DNA of 20,888 nt from an uncultured Microbacterium sp. (GTDB taxonomy: Bacteria > Actinomycetota > Actinomycetes > Actinomycetales > Microbacteriaceae). The position numbers were made by a program, and so were the translations under genes. Within the stretch, counting starts at the first letter, position 1. Each line of letters starts with the position of its first letter. Where the stretch lies: the NCBI GenBank assembly GCA_947647645.1, contig CANSLE010000011.1, forward strand, positions 1-20,888, given 5' to 3'. The notes beneath the pieces are model-generated. The model saw nothing but the letters and a program-made list of their open reading frames with translations. It was not told the origin of the DNA and did not search any database. This document shows positions 1 through 6,297 of the stretch, in pieces.

Positions 1-224
1 ACGAACTCGGGCGAGTCCAGCGCGTTCACCCGCACGATGACAAGGTCGGGGTCGAGGTGCGAGTCGATGACGGCCACCCGTGCCGCGATCTTGTCGGCCG
101 GGGCGACGGCGTCCTCCAGATCGAGGATCACCGCGTCGGAACGCTCGAGCGCCTTCTCGTAGCGCTCGGGGCGGTCGGCGGGGCAGAACAGCAGAGCGGG
201 TCCGAGGTCGAAGGCGGCGCGCAT
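1..224 (-). CDS. HpcH/HpaI aldolase / CitE-like CoA-ester lyase, C-terminus off window
   Basis: Only the first 74 codons lie in the window; the gene runs off the left edge. The N-terminus reads MRAAFDLGPALLFCPADRPE, and residues 34-40 are LDLEDAV followed by AP and a lysine at 45. This LDLEDAVAP..K block and the later RVNA (65-68) are hallmarks of the HpcH/HpaI/CitE TIM-barrel family, where the acidic residues bind Mg and the arginine binds the acyl-CoA. Members cleave beta-hydroxyacyl-CoA or citramalyl/malyl-CoA-type esters. The ATG at 224 is preceded by a GTGAGG ribosome site and sits 9 nt after the stop of the acyl-CoA dehydrogenase, so the two are co-transcribed. The arrangement recalls mycobacterial citE next to fadE19 and bkdABC. 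Exact substrate cannot be told; family call is firm. Confidence 0.85.
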   Translation of the reverse strand, partial: MRAAFDLGPALLFCPADRPERYEKALERSDAVILDLEDAVAPADKIAARVAVIDSHLDPDLVIVRVNALDSPEF

Positions 225-233
225 GACCTCACG

Positions 234-1421
234 CTACCGGGCGCCGCGAGCGGACCCGGTCAGCCCGAGCGCGCGGGCGATGACGAGCAGCTGCACTTCC
301 GTCGTGCCCTCACCGATCTCGAGGATCTTCGAGTCCCGGTAGTGACGGGCCACGGGGTACTCGTTCATGAAGCCGTTGCCCCCGAAGATCTGCGTCGCAT
401 CCCGGGCGTTGTCCATCGCGGCCTCCCCGGCCGTCAGCTTGGCGAGCGCTGCCGCGGTGCCGAACGGGCGCCCCGCGTCACGCAGGCGGGCGGCGTGCAA
501 CCACGCGAGTCGGGAGACGTGCACACGCTGCTGCATCCGCGCGAGCATGAACTGGATGGACTGCCGCGTGCCCAGTCGCTCACCGAACACGATGCGGCTG
601 CCGGCGTAGTCCAGAGCCGCCTCCAGACAGCCCTCGGCCGCCCCGGTCGCCAGCGCCGCGATCGCGATGCGCCCCTCGTCCAGGATGCCGAGGAAGTTGG
701 CGAGCCCGCGCCCACGTTCCCCGAGCAGGTTCGCGGCAGGCACGCGCACGCCGTCGAAGCGGAGGGGGTGGGTGTCGGAGGCATGCCAGCCGACCTTGTC
801 GTACCCCGGCCCCACGGTGAAACCCGGTGTGCCGGAGGGCACGATGATGGTCGAGATCTCCGGGCGTCCCGCGTCGACCCCGGTCACGGCGGTGACGGTG
901 ACGAAGCGCGTGATGGCGGTGCCGGAGTTGGTGATGAACTGCTTGGCCCCGTCGATGACCCACTCCTCCCCGTCCAGCCGCGCGGTGGTCCGGGTGGCCC
1001 CGGCATCCGATCCCGCCTCGGACTCGGTCAGGCCGAAGCCGGCGAGCGCCCGACCCTCGAGCAGCTCGGGCAGCAGTTCGGCGCGCTGGGCGTCGGTACC
1101 GAAGCGGTAGACGGGCATCGCCCCCAGACTCACGCCCGCCTCCAGCGTGATCGCGATCGATTGGTCGACACGGGCGAGCGCTTCGATCGCGAGTCCCAGT
1201 GCCGCATAGGTGCCGCCTTGCCCGCCGACATCCTCGCTGAAGGGGAGACCGAACAGTCCCATCTCGCCCATCTCGGCGACGATCCCCAGAGGAAGTGTCT
1301 TCGTGCGGTCGGCCTCATAGGCCTGCGGCGCGACGCGTTCGTCGGCGAAGGCGCGCACCAGCGCCGCGAGCTCGCGCTCCTCATCCGTCAGTCCACCCTC
1401 GTACGGATCCAGAATCGCCAT
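234..1421 (-). CDS. acyl-CoA dehydrogenase (short/branched-chain type)
   Basis: FAD-dependent alpha,beta-dehydrogenation of an acyl-CoA, passing electrons to ETF in the cytoplasm. The 395-residue protein has the family's usual length and order: N-terminal helical domain (about 10-125), middle beta domain with GFGLTESEAGSD (128-139) and ITNSGTA (163-169) that contact FAD and substrate, and a C-terminal helical domain with QIFGGNGFMNEYPVARHYRD (344-363) and IGEGTTEVQ (369-377). E371 is at the usual catalytic base position of butyryl- and short/branched-chain enzymes. Start at 1421 is chosen because AAGGGG precedes it with good spacing; an in-frame extension to 1502 is Arg-rich and runs through the operator. 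It is first in a unit with the CitE-like gene and is divergent from a TetR regulator. Expected role is isoleucine/valine or leucine catabolism; exact acyl chain is inferred from context. Confidence 0.93.
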   Translation of the reverse strand: MAILDPYEGGLTDEERELAALVRAFADERVAPQAYEADRTKTLPLGIVAEMGEMGLFGLPFSEDVGGQGGTYAALGLAIEALARVDQSIAITLEAGVSLGAMPVYRFGTDAQRAELLPELLEGRALAGFGLTESEAGSDAGATRTTARLDGEEWVIDGAKQFITNSGTAITRFVTVTAVTGVDAGRPEISTIIVPSGTPGFTVGPGYDKVGWHASDTHPLRFDGVRVPAANLLGERGRGLANFLGILDEGRIAIAALATGAAEGCLEAALDYAGSRIVFGERLGTRQSIQFMLARMQQRVHVSRLAWLHAARLRDAGRPFGTAAALAKLTAGEAAMDNARDATQIFGGNGFMNEYPVARHYRDSKILEIGEGTTEVQLLVIARALGLTGSARGAR

Positions 1422-1488
1422 GGCATCCCCTTCGATGTCGCGGTCGCATAACGCCTCCCGCGATCTCGTGGCGCGCCGGCGGCGGAAC

Positions 1489-1508
1489 GGGTTAGTGTTC
1501 ACTAACCC
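1489..1508. promoter_or_regulatory. 20-bp palindromic operator between acyl-CoA dehydrogenase and tetR
   Basis: GGGTTAGTG and CACTAACCC form perfect 9-bp arms around a TT centre. It lies in the 117-bp divergent gap, 30 bp before the tetR start. The plus strand of the palindrome holds TAGTGT (1493-1498), a possible tetR -10 box. The symmetry and place are typical of a TetR-family autoregulatory operator that also controls the divergent gene. The match to this regulator is inferred. Confidence 0.75.
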
Positions 1509-1517
1509 ACCCTTCCA

Positions 1518-1535
1518 GGTTAGCGAGGATTAACT
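1518..1535. promoter_or_regulatory. second, degenerate copy of the tetR operator over the tetR RBS
   Basis: GGTTAGCGAGGATTAACT matches the core of the 1489-1508 palindrome at 12 of 18 positions, and its centre lies 28 bp further on. It includes the GAGGA ribosome site of tetR (1525-1529), so binding here could add repression of the regulator itself. It may be chance. Confidence 0.35.
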
Positions 1536-1538
1536 GGA

Positions 1539-2162
1539 ATGACAACGCACTCGTCGACGACGCGCACGATGCGCGAGCGCGCGAAGGCGCAGCGCGCCGA
1601 TGCCCTCCTGGAGGCGGCCGCGCGCCTCTTCGCGCAGCACGGATTCGATGGTGTCAGCCTCGAGGATCTGGGCACGGCGGTCGGCATCACCGGCCCCGCG
1701 GTCTACCGCCACTTCGACAGCAAGCGCGCGCTGCTGAGCGCCATCCTGATCCGGGCGAGCGGCGATCTGCTCGCGGGCGGGCGACGCGTGGTCGCATCCG
1801 ACCGCCCTCCCGATCGGACACTGCGCGAGCTGGTCGAGGTCCATGTGGATTTCGCCGTCCGCAGCGCCGACGTCATCCGGGTGCACGACCGCGACCTCGC
1901 CAGCCTCAGCGATCCGGACCGCCACGCCGTGCGCCGCCTGCAGCGCGAGTACGTCGAGCTCTGGGTCGACGTCCTGCGCGCCGTGCACCCGGGTCGGAGC
2001 GACACGGACCTGCGCGTACGCGCGCACGCCGGCTTCGGATTGATCAACTCGACGCCCTACGCGGTGCGGACGCTCCGGGAGGTGGCGGTGGATGCCGGGA
2101 CCAACGACCTCTTGCGCGACGTCCTCTCCGACATGGCGTATGCGGCACTGACGGCGCACTGA
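1539..2162 (+). CDS. TetR/AcrR-family transcriptional regulator
   Basis: A 207-residue DNA-binding regulator of normal TetR length. The N-terminal domain has ALLEAAARLFAQHGFDGVS (22-40) and then the helix-turn-helix LEDLGTAVGITGPAVYRHFD (41-60), with the family's typical YRHF ending and SK at 61-62. The C-terminal ligand domain has no pattern that identifies a ligand. Start ATG 1539 follows GAGGA with 9-nt spacing. It is divergent from the acyl-CoA dehydrogenase and convergent with bkdC, with only 15 nt between the two stop codons. In mycobacteria a TetR regulator (BkaR) controls the comparable bkd/fadE19 region, so a role as acyl-CoA-responsive repressor of this catabolic locus is likely. 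That role is inference from context. Confidence 0.9.
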   Translation: MTTHSSTTRTMRERAKAQRADALLEAAARLFAQHGFDGVSLEDLGTAVGITGPAVYRHFDSKRALLSAILIRASGDLLAGGRRVVASDRPPDRTLRELVEVHVDFAVRSADVIRVHDRDLASLSDPDRHAVRRLQREYVELWVDVLRAVHPGRSDTDLRVRAHAGFGLINSTPYAVRTLREVAVDAGTNDLLRDVLSDMAYAALTAH

Positions 2163-2181
2163 CGGCACGAGACCGCGTCAG
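2159..2181. terminator. weak bidirectional stem between tetR and bkdC
   Basis: CTGACG and CGTCAG form a 6-bp stem with an 11-nt loop that spans the whole gap and includes both stop codons (tetR TGA 2160-2162, bkdC TGA 2178-2180). There is no T tract. It may separate the convergent transcripts, but the stem is short. Confidence 0.3.
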
Positions 2182-3506
2182 CTCAGGAGCATGGCACGTC
2201 CCGGCTCCCGCAGGATGTCCGCGACTGCCGTGAGGAAGCGCGCCGCCTGCTCGCCGTCGACCAGCCGATGGTCGAAGGAGAGGCTGAGGGTCATGATCTC
2301 GCGCAGCGCGATCCCCCCGTCATGCTCCCACGGTCGGCGCCGGACGGATCCGAGACCCAGGATCCCGGCCTCGCCGGGATTGAGGATCGGCGTGCCCGCA
2401 TCGATGCCGAACACGCCGAAGTTGGTGATCGAGAACGTGCCGCCGCTGAGCGCCGCCGGCGCCGTACGGCCCGCACGGGCGGTCTCGGCGAGCCCGCGGA
2501 TCTCGTCGGCGAGCTGCACGAGCGTGAGCCGATCGGCATCCGGCACGTGCGGGACGACGAGTCCGCGCTCGGTGGCCGCCGCGATACCCAGGTTCACGTA
2601 GTGGAACTGCACGATCTCACCGGCCTCCTCGTCCCAGGCCGTGTTGAGAGTCGGTTCCGCACGGAGCCCGAGGCACACCGCCTTCGCCGCGATCGCCATG
2701 ATTCCGACCCGATGGCCGCCCAGACGAGGGTCCTCCCGCAGACTCTGCACCAGACGGGTCGTCGCGGTCACATCCACCTCGAGGAACGTGGTCACGTGCG
2801 GCGCGGTGAAGGCGCTGCGGACCATCGCCGCAGCCGTGTGCTTGCGGACCCCGCGGATCGGGACGCGACTCTCCCGATCGCCGGCCGCCGGCCTCGCTGC
2901 CCCGGGTGCCGCCGCCGCGGCCTCACGGGTCGCGGCGCGCTGCGGCATCGAGGCGGCGAAGAGGTCCACATCCTCGCGACGGATGATGCCCGTGACGCCG
3001 GAGGCCTCGATGAGCGCGAGATCGATCCCCCGCTCACGGGCGTAGGCGCGGACAGGCGGAGTAGAGCGCGGCCGTTCGTGACGGGTCTCGTCCAGCGTCG
3101 TCGTCGCGGCGGGTCCACTCCTGCGGCGCCGCCGCGGTCGTCCCACCCCGCGCGGCGCGGCACCGTAGCCGACGAGGTTGGGCACGGCCGCCGGGGCCGA
3201 GGTGGGTGAAGAGTCCGCGGAGGCCACGACGTCCGGGGGAACCGGGACGCCGTCGCCCGGCTCAGCACCGGCGACCTCGAAGGCGATGAGGGGCGCCCCC
3301 ACCTCGACGACCTCGCCGGCATCGGCGTGCAGGACGCTCACGGTGCCGGCGAACGGAGAGGGCAGCTCCACGATCGCCTTCGCCGTCTCGACCTCGGCGA
3401 TGGGCTGGTTGAGCGACACCTCGTCACCCGCGGCGACGAGCCACTGGACGATCTCGGCATCGGGAAGGCCCTCTCCGAGATCGGGGAGATGGAATTCGGC
3501 GATCAT
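2178..3506 (-). CDS. bkdC: branched-chain alpha-keto acid dehydrogenase E2 (dihydrolipoyl acyltransferase)
   Basis: Core acyltransferase of the branched-chain keto-acid dehydrogenase complex; it moves the acyl group from lipoamide to CoA in the cytoplasm. The 442-residue protein has one lipoyl domain (1-80) with the lipoylated lysine K43 in VETAKAIVELPSP, an Ala/Pro/Arg-rich linker (80-150), a peripheral subunit-binding domain (150-186: RAYARERGIDLALIEASG, then VTGIIRREDV), a second linker and the catalytic domain (about 213-442). The active-site HRLVDG has H413 and D417. The ATG at 3506 overlaps the bkdB stop as ATGA; an in-frame Arg-rich extension into bkdB is rejected. It is the last gene of bkdABC. 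No E3 (lipoamide dehydrogenase) gene follows, so E3 must come from elsewhere. Confidence 0.95.
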   Translation of the reverse strand: MIAEFHLPDLGEGLPDAEIVQWLVAAGDEVSLNQPIAEVETAKAIVELPSPFAGTVSVLHADAGEVVEVGAPLIAFEVAGAEPGDGVPVPPDVVASADSSPTSAPAAVPNLVGYGAAPRGVGRPRRRRRSGPAATTTLDETRHERPRSTPPVRAYARERGIDLALIEASGVTGIIRREDVDLFAASMPQRAATREAAAAAPGAARPAAGDRESRVPIRGVRKHTAAAMVRSAFTAPHVTTFLEVDVTATTRLVQSLREDPRLGGHRVGIMAIAAKAVCLGLRAEPTLNTAWDEEAGEIVQFHYVNLGIAAATERGLVVPHVPDADRLTLVQLADEIRGLAETARAGRTAPAALSGGTFSITNFGVFGIDAGTPILNPGEAGILGLGSVRRRPWEHDGGIALREIMTLSLSFDHRLVDGEQAARFLTAVADILREPGRAMLLS

Positions 3507-4522
3507 CGGTCCACCCCCGGCGCCGACGTGAGGCTCCGCGGTCGGTCGAGGACACGATCGACGGCGTCGAGGATGCGGTCCAGGTCGGGGATGTGGTGCT
3601 CCTCGAGTTTTGCGGGCGGGTAGGGGATGTCGTGCCCCGTCACCCGCTGCGGCGGCGCCTCGAGGTGATGGAAGCACTGCTCGGTGACGCTGGCGATGAT
3701 CTCCGCACCGACGCCCGCTTCGCCGGCGGCCTCGTGGGTCACGACGACGCGCCCGGTCTTGCGGACCGACGCGGCGACGGTGCGGTAGTCCACGGGCGAG
3801 AGCGAGCGCAGGTCGAGCACCTCGATCGAGACCCCCTCGTCCTCGGCGGCGAGCGCGGCATCCATCGCCGTCGTCACCTGGCCCCCGTAGGTCACCAGGG
3901 TCACGTCGGTCCCCTCGCGGAGGACGCGGGCGAGTCCCATCGGCGCCGCGTCGGCGACGTCGCCGTCCAGGTCGACCTCGCCCTTCGTGTGATAGAGCCG
4001 CTTCGGCTCGAAGAAGACCACCGGATCGTCGCACGCGACGGCCTGCTGCAGGACCGTATAGGCGTCCTGCGGGTTCGAGACGGCGACGACGCGCAGTCCT
4101 GCGGTGTGGACGAAGTACGCCTCGGGCGACTCGGAGTGGTGCTCAGCCGCCCCCACGCCGCCGGCCCACGGGATGCGGATGGTGAGGGGGACCTTCACAT
4201 TGCCGCGCGTGCGGTAGTGCAGTTTCGCGACCTGGCAGACGATCTGGTCGAACGCCGGGTAGACGAACCCGTCGAACTGGATCTCGACGATGGGGCGGAA
4301 CCCGCGCATCGCCAGGCCGATCGCGGTGCCGACGATGCCGGACTCCGCGAGCGGCGTGTCGATGACGCGACGCGGACCGAACTCATCCAGGAGGCCGTCC
4401 GTGATGCGGAACACGCCGCCCAGCCGGCCGATGTCCTCCCCCATCACGAGCACACGGTCGTCGTCGGTCATCGCGCGGTGTAATCCGGCCGTCAGCGCCG
4501 CGCCCAAGGTGAGCCGGCTCAT
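3503..4522 (-). CDS. bkdB: branched-chain alpha-keto acid dehydrogenase E1 beta subunit
   Basis: Beta chain of the thiamine-diphosphate-dependent E1 that decarboxylates branched-chain 2-oxo acids. The 339-residue length is normal. MGEDIGRLGGVFRITDGL (27-44) and VIDTPLAESGIVGTAIGLA (53-71) are characteristic; E60 in LAESG is the conserved glutamate that activates the thiamine cofactor. IEIQFDGFVYPAFDQI-like residues (99-114 region) and HHSESPEAYF follow as in the family. The C-terminal transketolase domain has YTVLQQAV and VTHEAAGEAGVGAEI. The start overlaps the bkdA stop as ATGA (4519-4522) and its end overlaps bkdC the same way, so the three subunits are translationally coupled in fixed ratio. 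Confidence 0.95.
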   Translation of the reverse strand: MSRLTLGAALTAGLHRAMTDDDRVLVMGEDIGRLGGVFRITDGLLDEFGPRRVIDTPLAESGIVGTAIGLAMRGFRPIVEIQFDGFVYPAFDQIVCQVAKLHYRTRGNVKVPLTIRIPWAGGVGAAEHHSESPEAYFVHTAGLRVVAVSNPQDAYTVLQQAVACDDPVVFFEPKRLYHTKGEVDLDGDVADAAPMGLARVLREGTDVTLVTYGGQVTTAMDAALAAEDEGVSIEVLDLRSLSPVDYRTVAASVRKTGRVVVTHEAAGEAGVGAEIIASVTEQCFHHLEAPPQRVTGHDIPYPPAKLEEHHIPDLDRILDAVDRVLDRPRSLTSAPGVDR

Positions 4523-5640
4523 CGCGTGGCCTCCGCGTCGTCGGCGAAGGAGTCGAGGTAGGCCGCGAAGCGCGCACGCTGGCGATCGATGCCGCTGTGC
4601 GGCTCGGCGTACACGTCGTCGAACACCTCGATCGCGGGTCGGGTGACCGCCGTCAGCACGGCCTCGCGCATCCGGCCCGTCAGCACGTCCGCCTCGCGGG
4701 AGATGTCGGCGAGCGCCTCGTCGTCGAGGTCGCCCGTGCTCCGCAGGAACGTCTCCAGGCGGGTGAGCGGATCGCGGGCACGCCAGGCGTCGACCTCCTC
4801 ACGCTCCCGGTACCGCGTGGGATCGTCCGACGTCGTGTGCGGGCCCATGCGGTAGGTGACAGCCTCCAGGAAGACGGGCCCCTGACCGCGACGAGCGTGG
4901 TCGAGCGCCCAGCGCATCGCCGCCGTGCAGGCGAGCACGTCGTTGCCGTCCACCCGCATGCTGGGGATGCCGAATCCCGGCGCCCGTCCCGCGATCGGGA
5001 ACCGGGACTGCACCGCCACCGGCTCCGAGATCGCCCATTGGTTGTTCGAGCACACGAACACGACGGGGGCGCCGAAGGACGAGGCGAACACCATCGCCTC
5101 GTTCACGTCCCCCTGACTCGTCGCACCGTCGCCGAAATACGCGACCGCGACCTGGTCCGTGCCATCACGCTGGATGCCCATCGCGTACCCGACGGCATGC
5201 AGGCTCTGTGCGCCGATGATGATCTGCGGCGCCGCGAGGTTGAGCTCGTAGGGGTCGTAGGTCGAATGCACCTCGCCTCGCCAGGCGAGCACGAGATCGG
5301 CGGGTTCCCCACCGCGGACGAACGTCACACCGACCTCCCGATAGCTCGGGAAGAGGAAATCGTCGGCGCGACAGGCGCGCGCCGTCCCGACTTGCACCGC
5401 TTCCTGCCCCTGCGCCGGGGCCCAGAGCCCCAGGTGGCCCTGACGCTGCAGCGCGACGCCCTCGGCATCCATCCGCCGCACGATGGCCATGTCGCGATAG
5501 AGAGCGCGCAGCGCCACCGCGTCGAGGTCGGCGGACCACCGGTCCAGTCGCGGATCCGCGACCCTTCGCCCCTCGGAAGTGAGCAGTCGCGCGGTGTCGT
5601 CCAGCGCGGTCATCGATTCGTCGGTGCTCAGGGTGTACAT
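4519..5640 (-). CDS. bkdA: branched-chain alpha-keto acid dehydrogenase E1 alpha subunit
   Basis: Alpha chain of E1; binds thiamine diphosphate and pairs with BkdB. The 373-residue protein carries the thiamine-binding motif starting GDGATSQGDVNEAMVFASSF (170-189) and ending at N199-N200, and the conserved FPSYREVGVTFVRG (97-110). HTTSDDPTRYR toward the C-terminus is the family's loop near the active site. ATG 5640 is chosen: GAGAGGG lies 9 nt upstream, whereas the in-frame ATG at 5649 directly abuts that site. First gene of a bkdABC operon on the minus strand, divergent from an Lrp-type regulator as in Pseudomonas and Streptomyces bkd loci. Products (isovaleryl-, isobutyryl-, 2-methylbutyryl-CoA) also prime iso/anteiso fatty acids, the main lipids of many actinobacteria of this type. 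Confidence 0.95.
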   Translation of the reverse strand: MYTLSTDESMTALDDTARLLTSEGRRVADPRLDRWSADLDAVALRALYRDMAIVRRMDAEGVALQRQGHLGLWAPAQGQEAVQVGTARACRADDFLFPSYREVGVTFVRGGEPADLVLAWRGEVHSTYDPYELNLAAPQIIIGAQSLHAVGYAMGIQRDGTDQVAVAYFGDGATSQGDVNEAMVFASSFGAPVVFVCSNNQWAISEPVAVQSRFPIAGRAPGFGIPSMRVDGNDVLACTAAMRWALDHARRGQGPVFLEAVTYRMGPHTTSDDPTRYREREEVDAWRARDPLTRLETFLRSTGDLDDEALADISREADVLTGRMREAVLTAVTRPAIEVFDDVYAEPHSGIDRQRARFAAYLDSFADDAEATR

Positions 5641-5663
5641 CGTCGTCATCCCTCTCTGGCCCC

Positions 5664-5686
5664 GCCGCCCCCTCGTGGGGGACGGC
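5664..5686 (-). other. stem-loop in the bkdA mRNA leader
   Basis: On the plus strand GCCG-CCCCC, loop TCGT, GGGGG-(A)-CGGC gives a 9-bp stem with one bulge. In the bkdA mRNA it ends about 13 nt before the ribosome site. No U tract follows, so it is more likely a stability or translation-control element than a terminator. Confidence 0.5.
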
Positions 5687-5722
5687 AGCCGCCCCGGCCG
5701 GCTTCGTCGCCGGTTGCCAGGA

Positions 5723-5751
5723 AGGCTACGTGCGACTTGCACCTAGCTCAA
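5723..5751 (-). promoter_or_regulatory. bkdABC promoter (-35 TTGAGC, 17 bp, -10 TAGCCT)
   Basis: On the minus strand TTGAGC (5751-5746) and TAGCCT (5728-5723) are separated by exactly 17 bp, which predicts a start near 5716 and a leader of about 76 nt. The -35 lies inside one arm of the putative Lrp operator, so a bound regulator would compete with or contact RNA polymerase. Confidence 0.6.
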
Positions 5752-5780
5752 GCATCCTTGCTGCAGGTGAGCAGGTTGCA
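5738..5780. promoter_or_regulatory. putative Lrp/AsnC operator between bkdA and its divergent regulator
   Basis: TGCACCTAGCTCA (5738-5750) and TGAGCAGGTTGCA (5768-5780) are an inverted repeat matching at 10 of 13 positions. Their centres are 30 bp apart, close to three helical turns, so both faces would be read by one Lrp oligomer. The left arm covers the bkd -35; the right arm is about 25 bp before the regulator's -10. Confidence 0.6.
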
Positions 5781-5803
5781 CAGCATGGACAGGACACGCC
5801 TGG

Positions 5804-5809
5804 TAGAGT
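5804..5809 (+). promoter_or_regulatory. -10 box of the Lrp-family gene
   Basis: TAGAGT lies 8 nt before the ATG at 5818, giving a predicted mRNA that starts at or within a base or two of the start codon. This fits the absence of a ribosome site and rules against the in-frame ATG at 5785, which lies upstream of the box. No good -35 is seen. Confidence 0.45.
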
Positions 5810-5817
5810 TGAGCACT

Positions 5818-6297
5818 ATGGGGCCACTGGACCGCGTCGATCTCGACCTGCTGAATGCGCTCGCCGACGACCATCGCGCAACAGTCGTCGCGCTCGCCGA
5901 ACGCCTCGGACTCTCCCGCAACACGGTGCAGGCCCGATTGGCGCGGCTGGAGCGCGGCGGCGTGTTCCAGTCGTTCGAGCGCGCGATCCCACCGGCCGCG
6001 CTCGGACTGCCGATCGAGGCGATGGTGAGCGTCACGGTCCGCCAGGCGGAGCTGCCCCGAATCACCCAGGCGATCGCGACGCTCCCCGAAGTCGTCCAGG
6101 CCTACGGGATGAGTGGTCAGGTGGACCTGCTCGTGCGCGTCGCGGCGCGGGACACACAGCACCTCTTCGATGTCGATGCGCGCATCCTCGCGATCGACGG
6201 CGTGGAGCGCACCGAGACCTCACTCGTCATGGGCGAGGTCATCGGCTATCGGGTCCGCCCGCTTCTGGAGCGGGCACGCGACGAGGCGATCCGCTGA
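5818..6297 (+). CDS. bkdR: Lrp/AsnC-family transcriptional regulator of bkd (BkdR-like)
   Basis: A 159-residue regulator of standard Lrp length. The N-terminal winged helix-turn-helix begins LDRVDLDLLNALADDHRATV (4-23) with the recognition helix LSRNTVQARLARLERGGVF (32-50). The C-terminal RAM/ligand domain (about 66-155) has the pattern VSVTVRQAELPRITQAIATL and GQVDLLVRVAARD (100-112), as in Lrp proteins that sense amino acids and assemble as octamers. The gene is divergent from bkdABC with 177 nt between starts, the same arrangement as bkdR in Pseudomonas, where it activates bkd in response to branched-chain amino acids. Its 3' end overlaps that of the convergent exporter by 59 nt. The symbol is from family and context, not from a database. 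Confidence 0.88.
   Translation: MGPLDRVDLDLLNALADDHRATVVALAERLGLSRNTVQARLARLERGGVFQSFERAIPPAALGLPIEAMVSVTVRQAELPRITQAIATLPEVVQAYGMSGQVDLLVRVAARDTQHLFDVDARILAIDGVERTETSLVMGEVIGYRVRPLLERARDEAIR

Noticed and set aside
57..1451. 464-codon open frame on the plus strand across the acyl-CoA dehydrogenase
   Set aside because: Antisense shadow of a clear minus-strand gene; Arg/Gly/His-rich composition and no domain. High GC makes such long frames common.
1422..1502. Upstream start of the acyl-CoA dehydrogenase at 1502
   Set aside because: Would put the coding region through the operator; the added 27 residues are Arg-rich, and ATG 1421 has AAGGGG.
3507..4034. N-terminal extension of bkdC by 176 codons
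   Set aside because: Lies wholly inside bkdB in another frame and is Arg-rich; the lipoyl domain begins at ATG 3506 with ATGA coupling.
4597..5784. Long N-terminal extension of the Lrp gene
   Set aside because: Antisense to bkdA; the Lrp winged helix starts right after 5818.
5785..5817. Alternative Lrp start ATG 5785
   Set aside because: It precedes the only good -10 box (5804-5809) and has no ribosome site; the extra 11 residues are not part of the fold.
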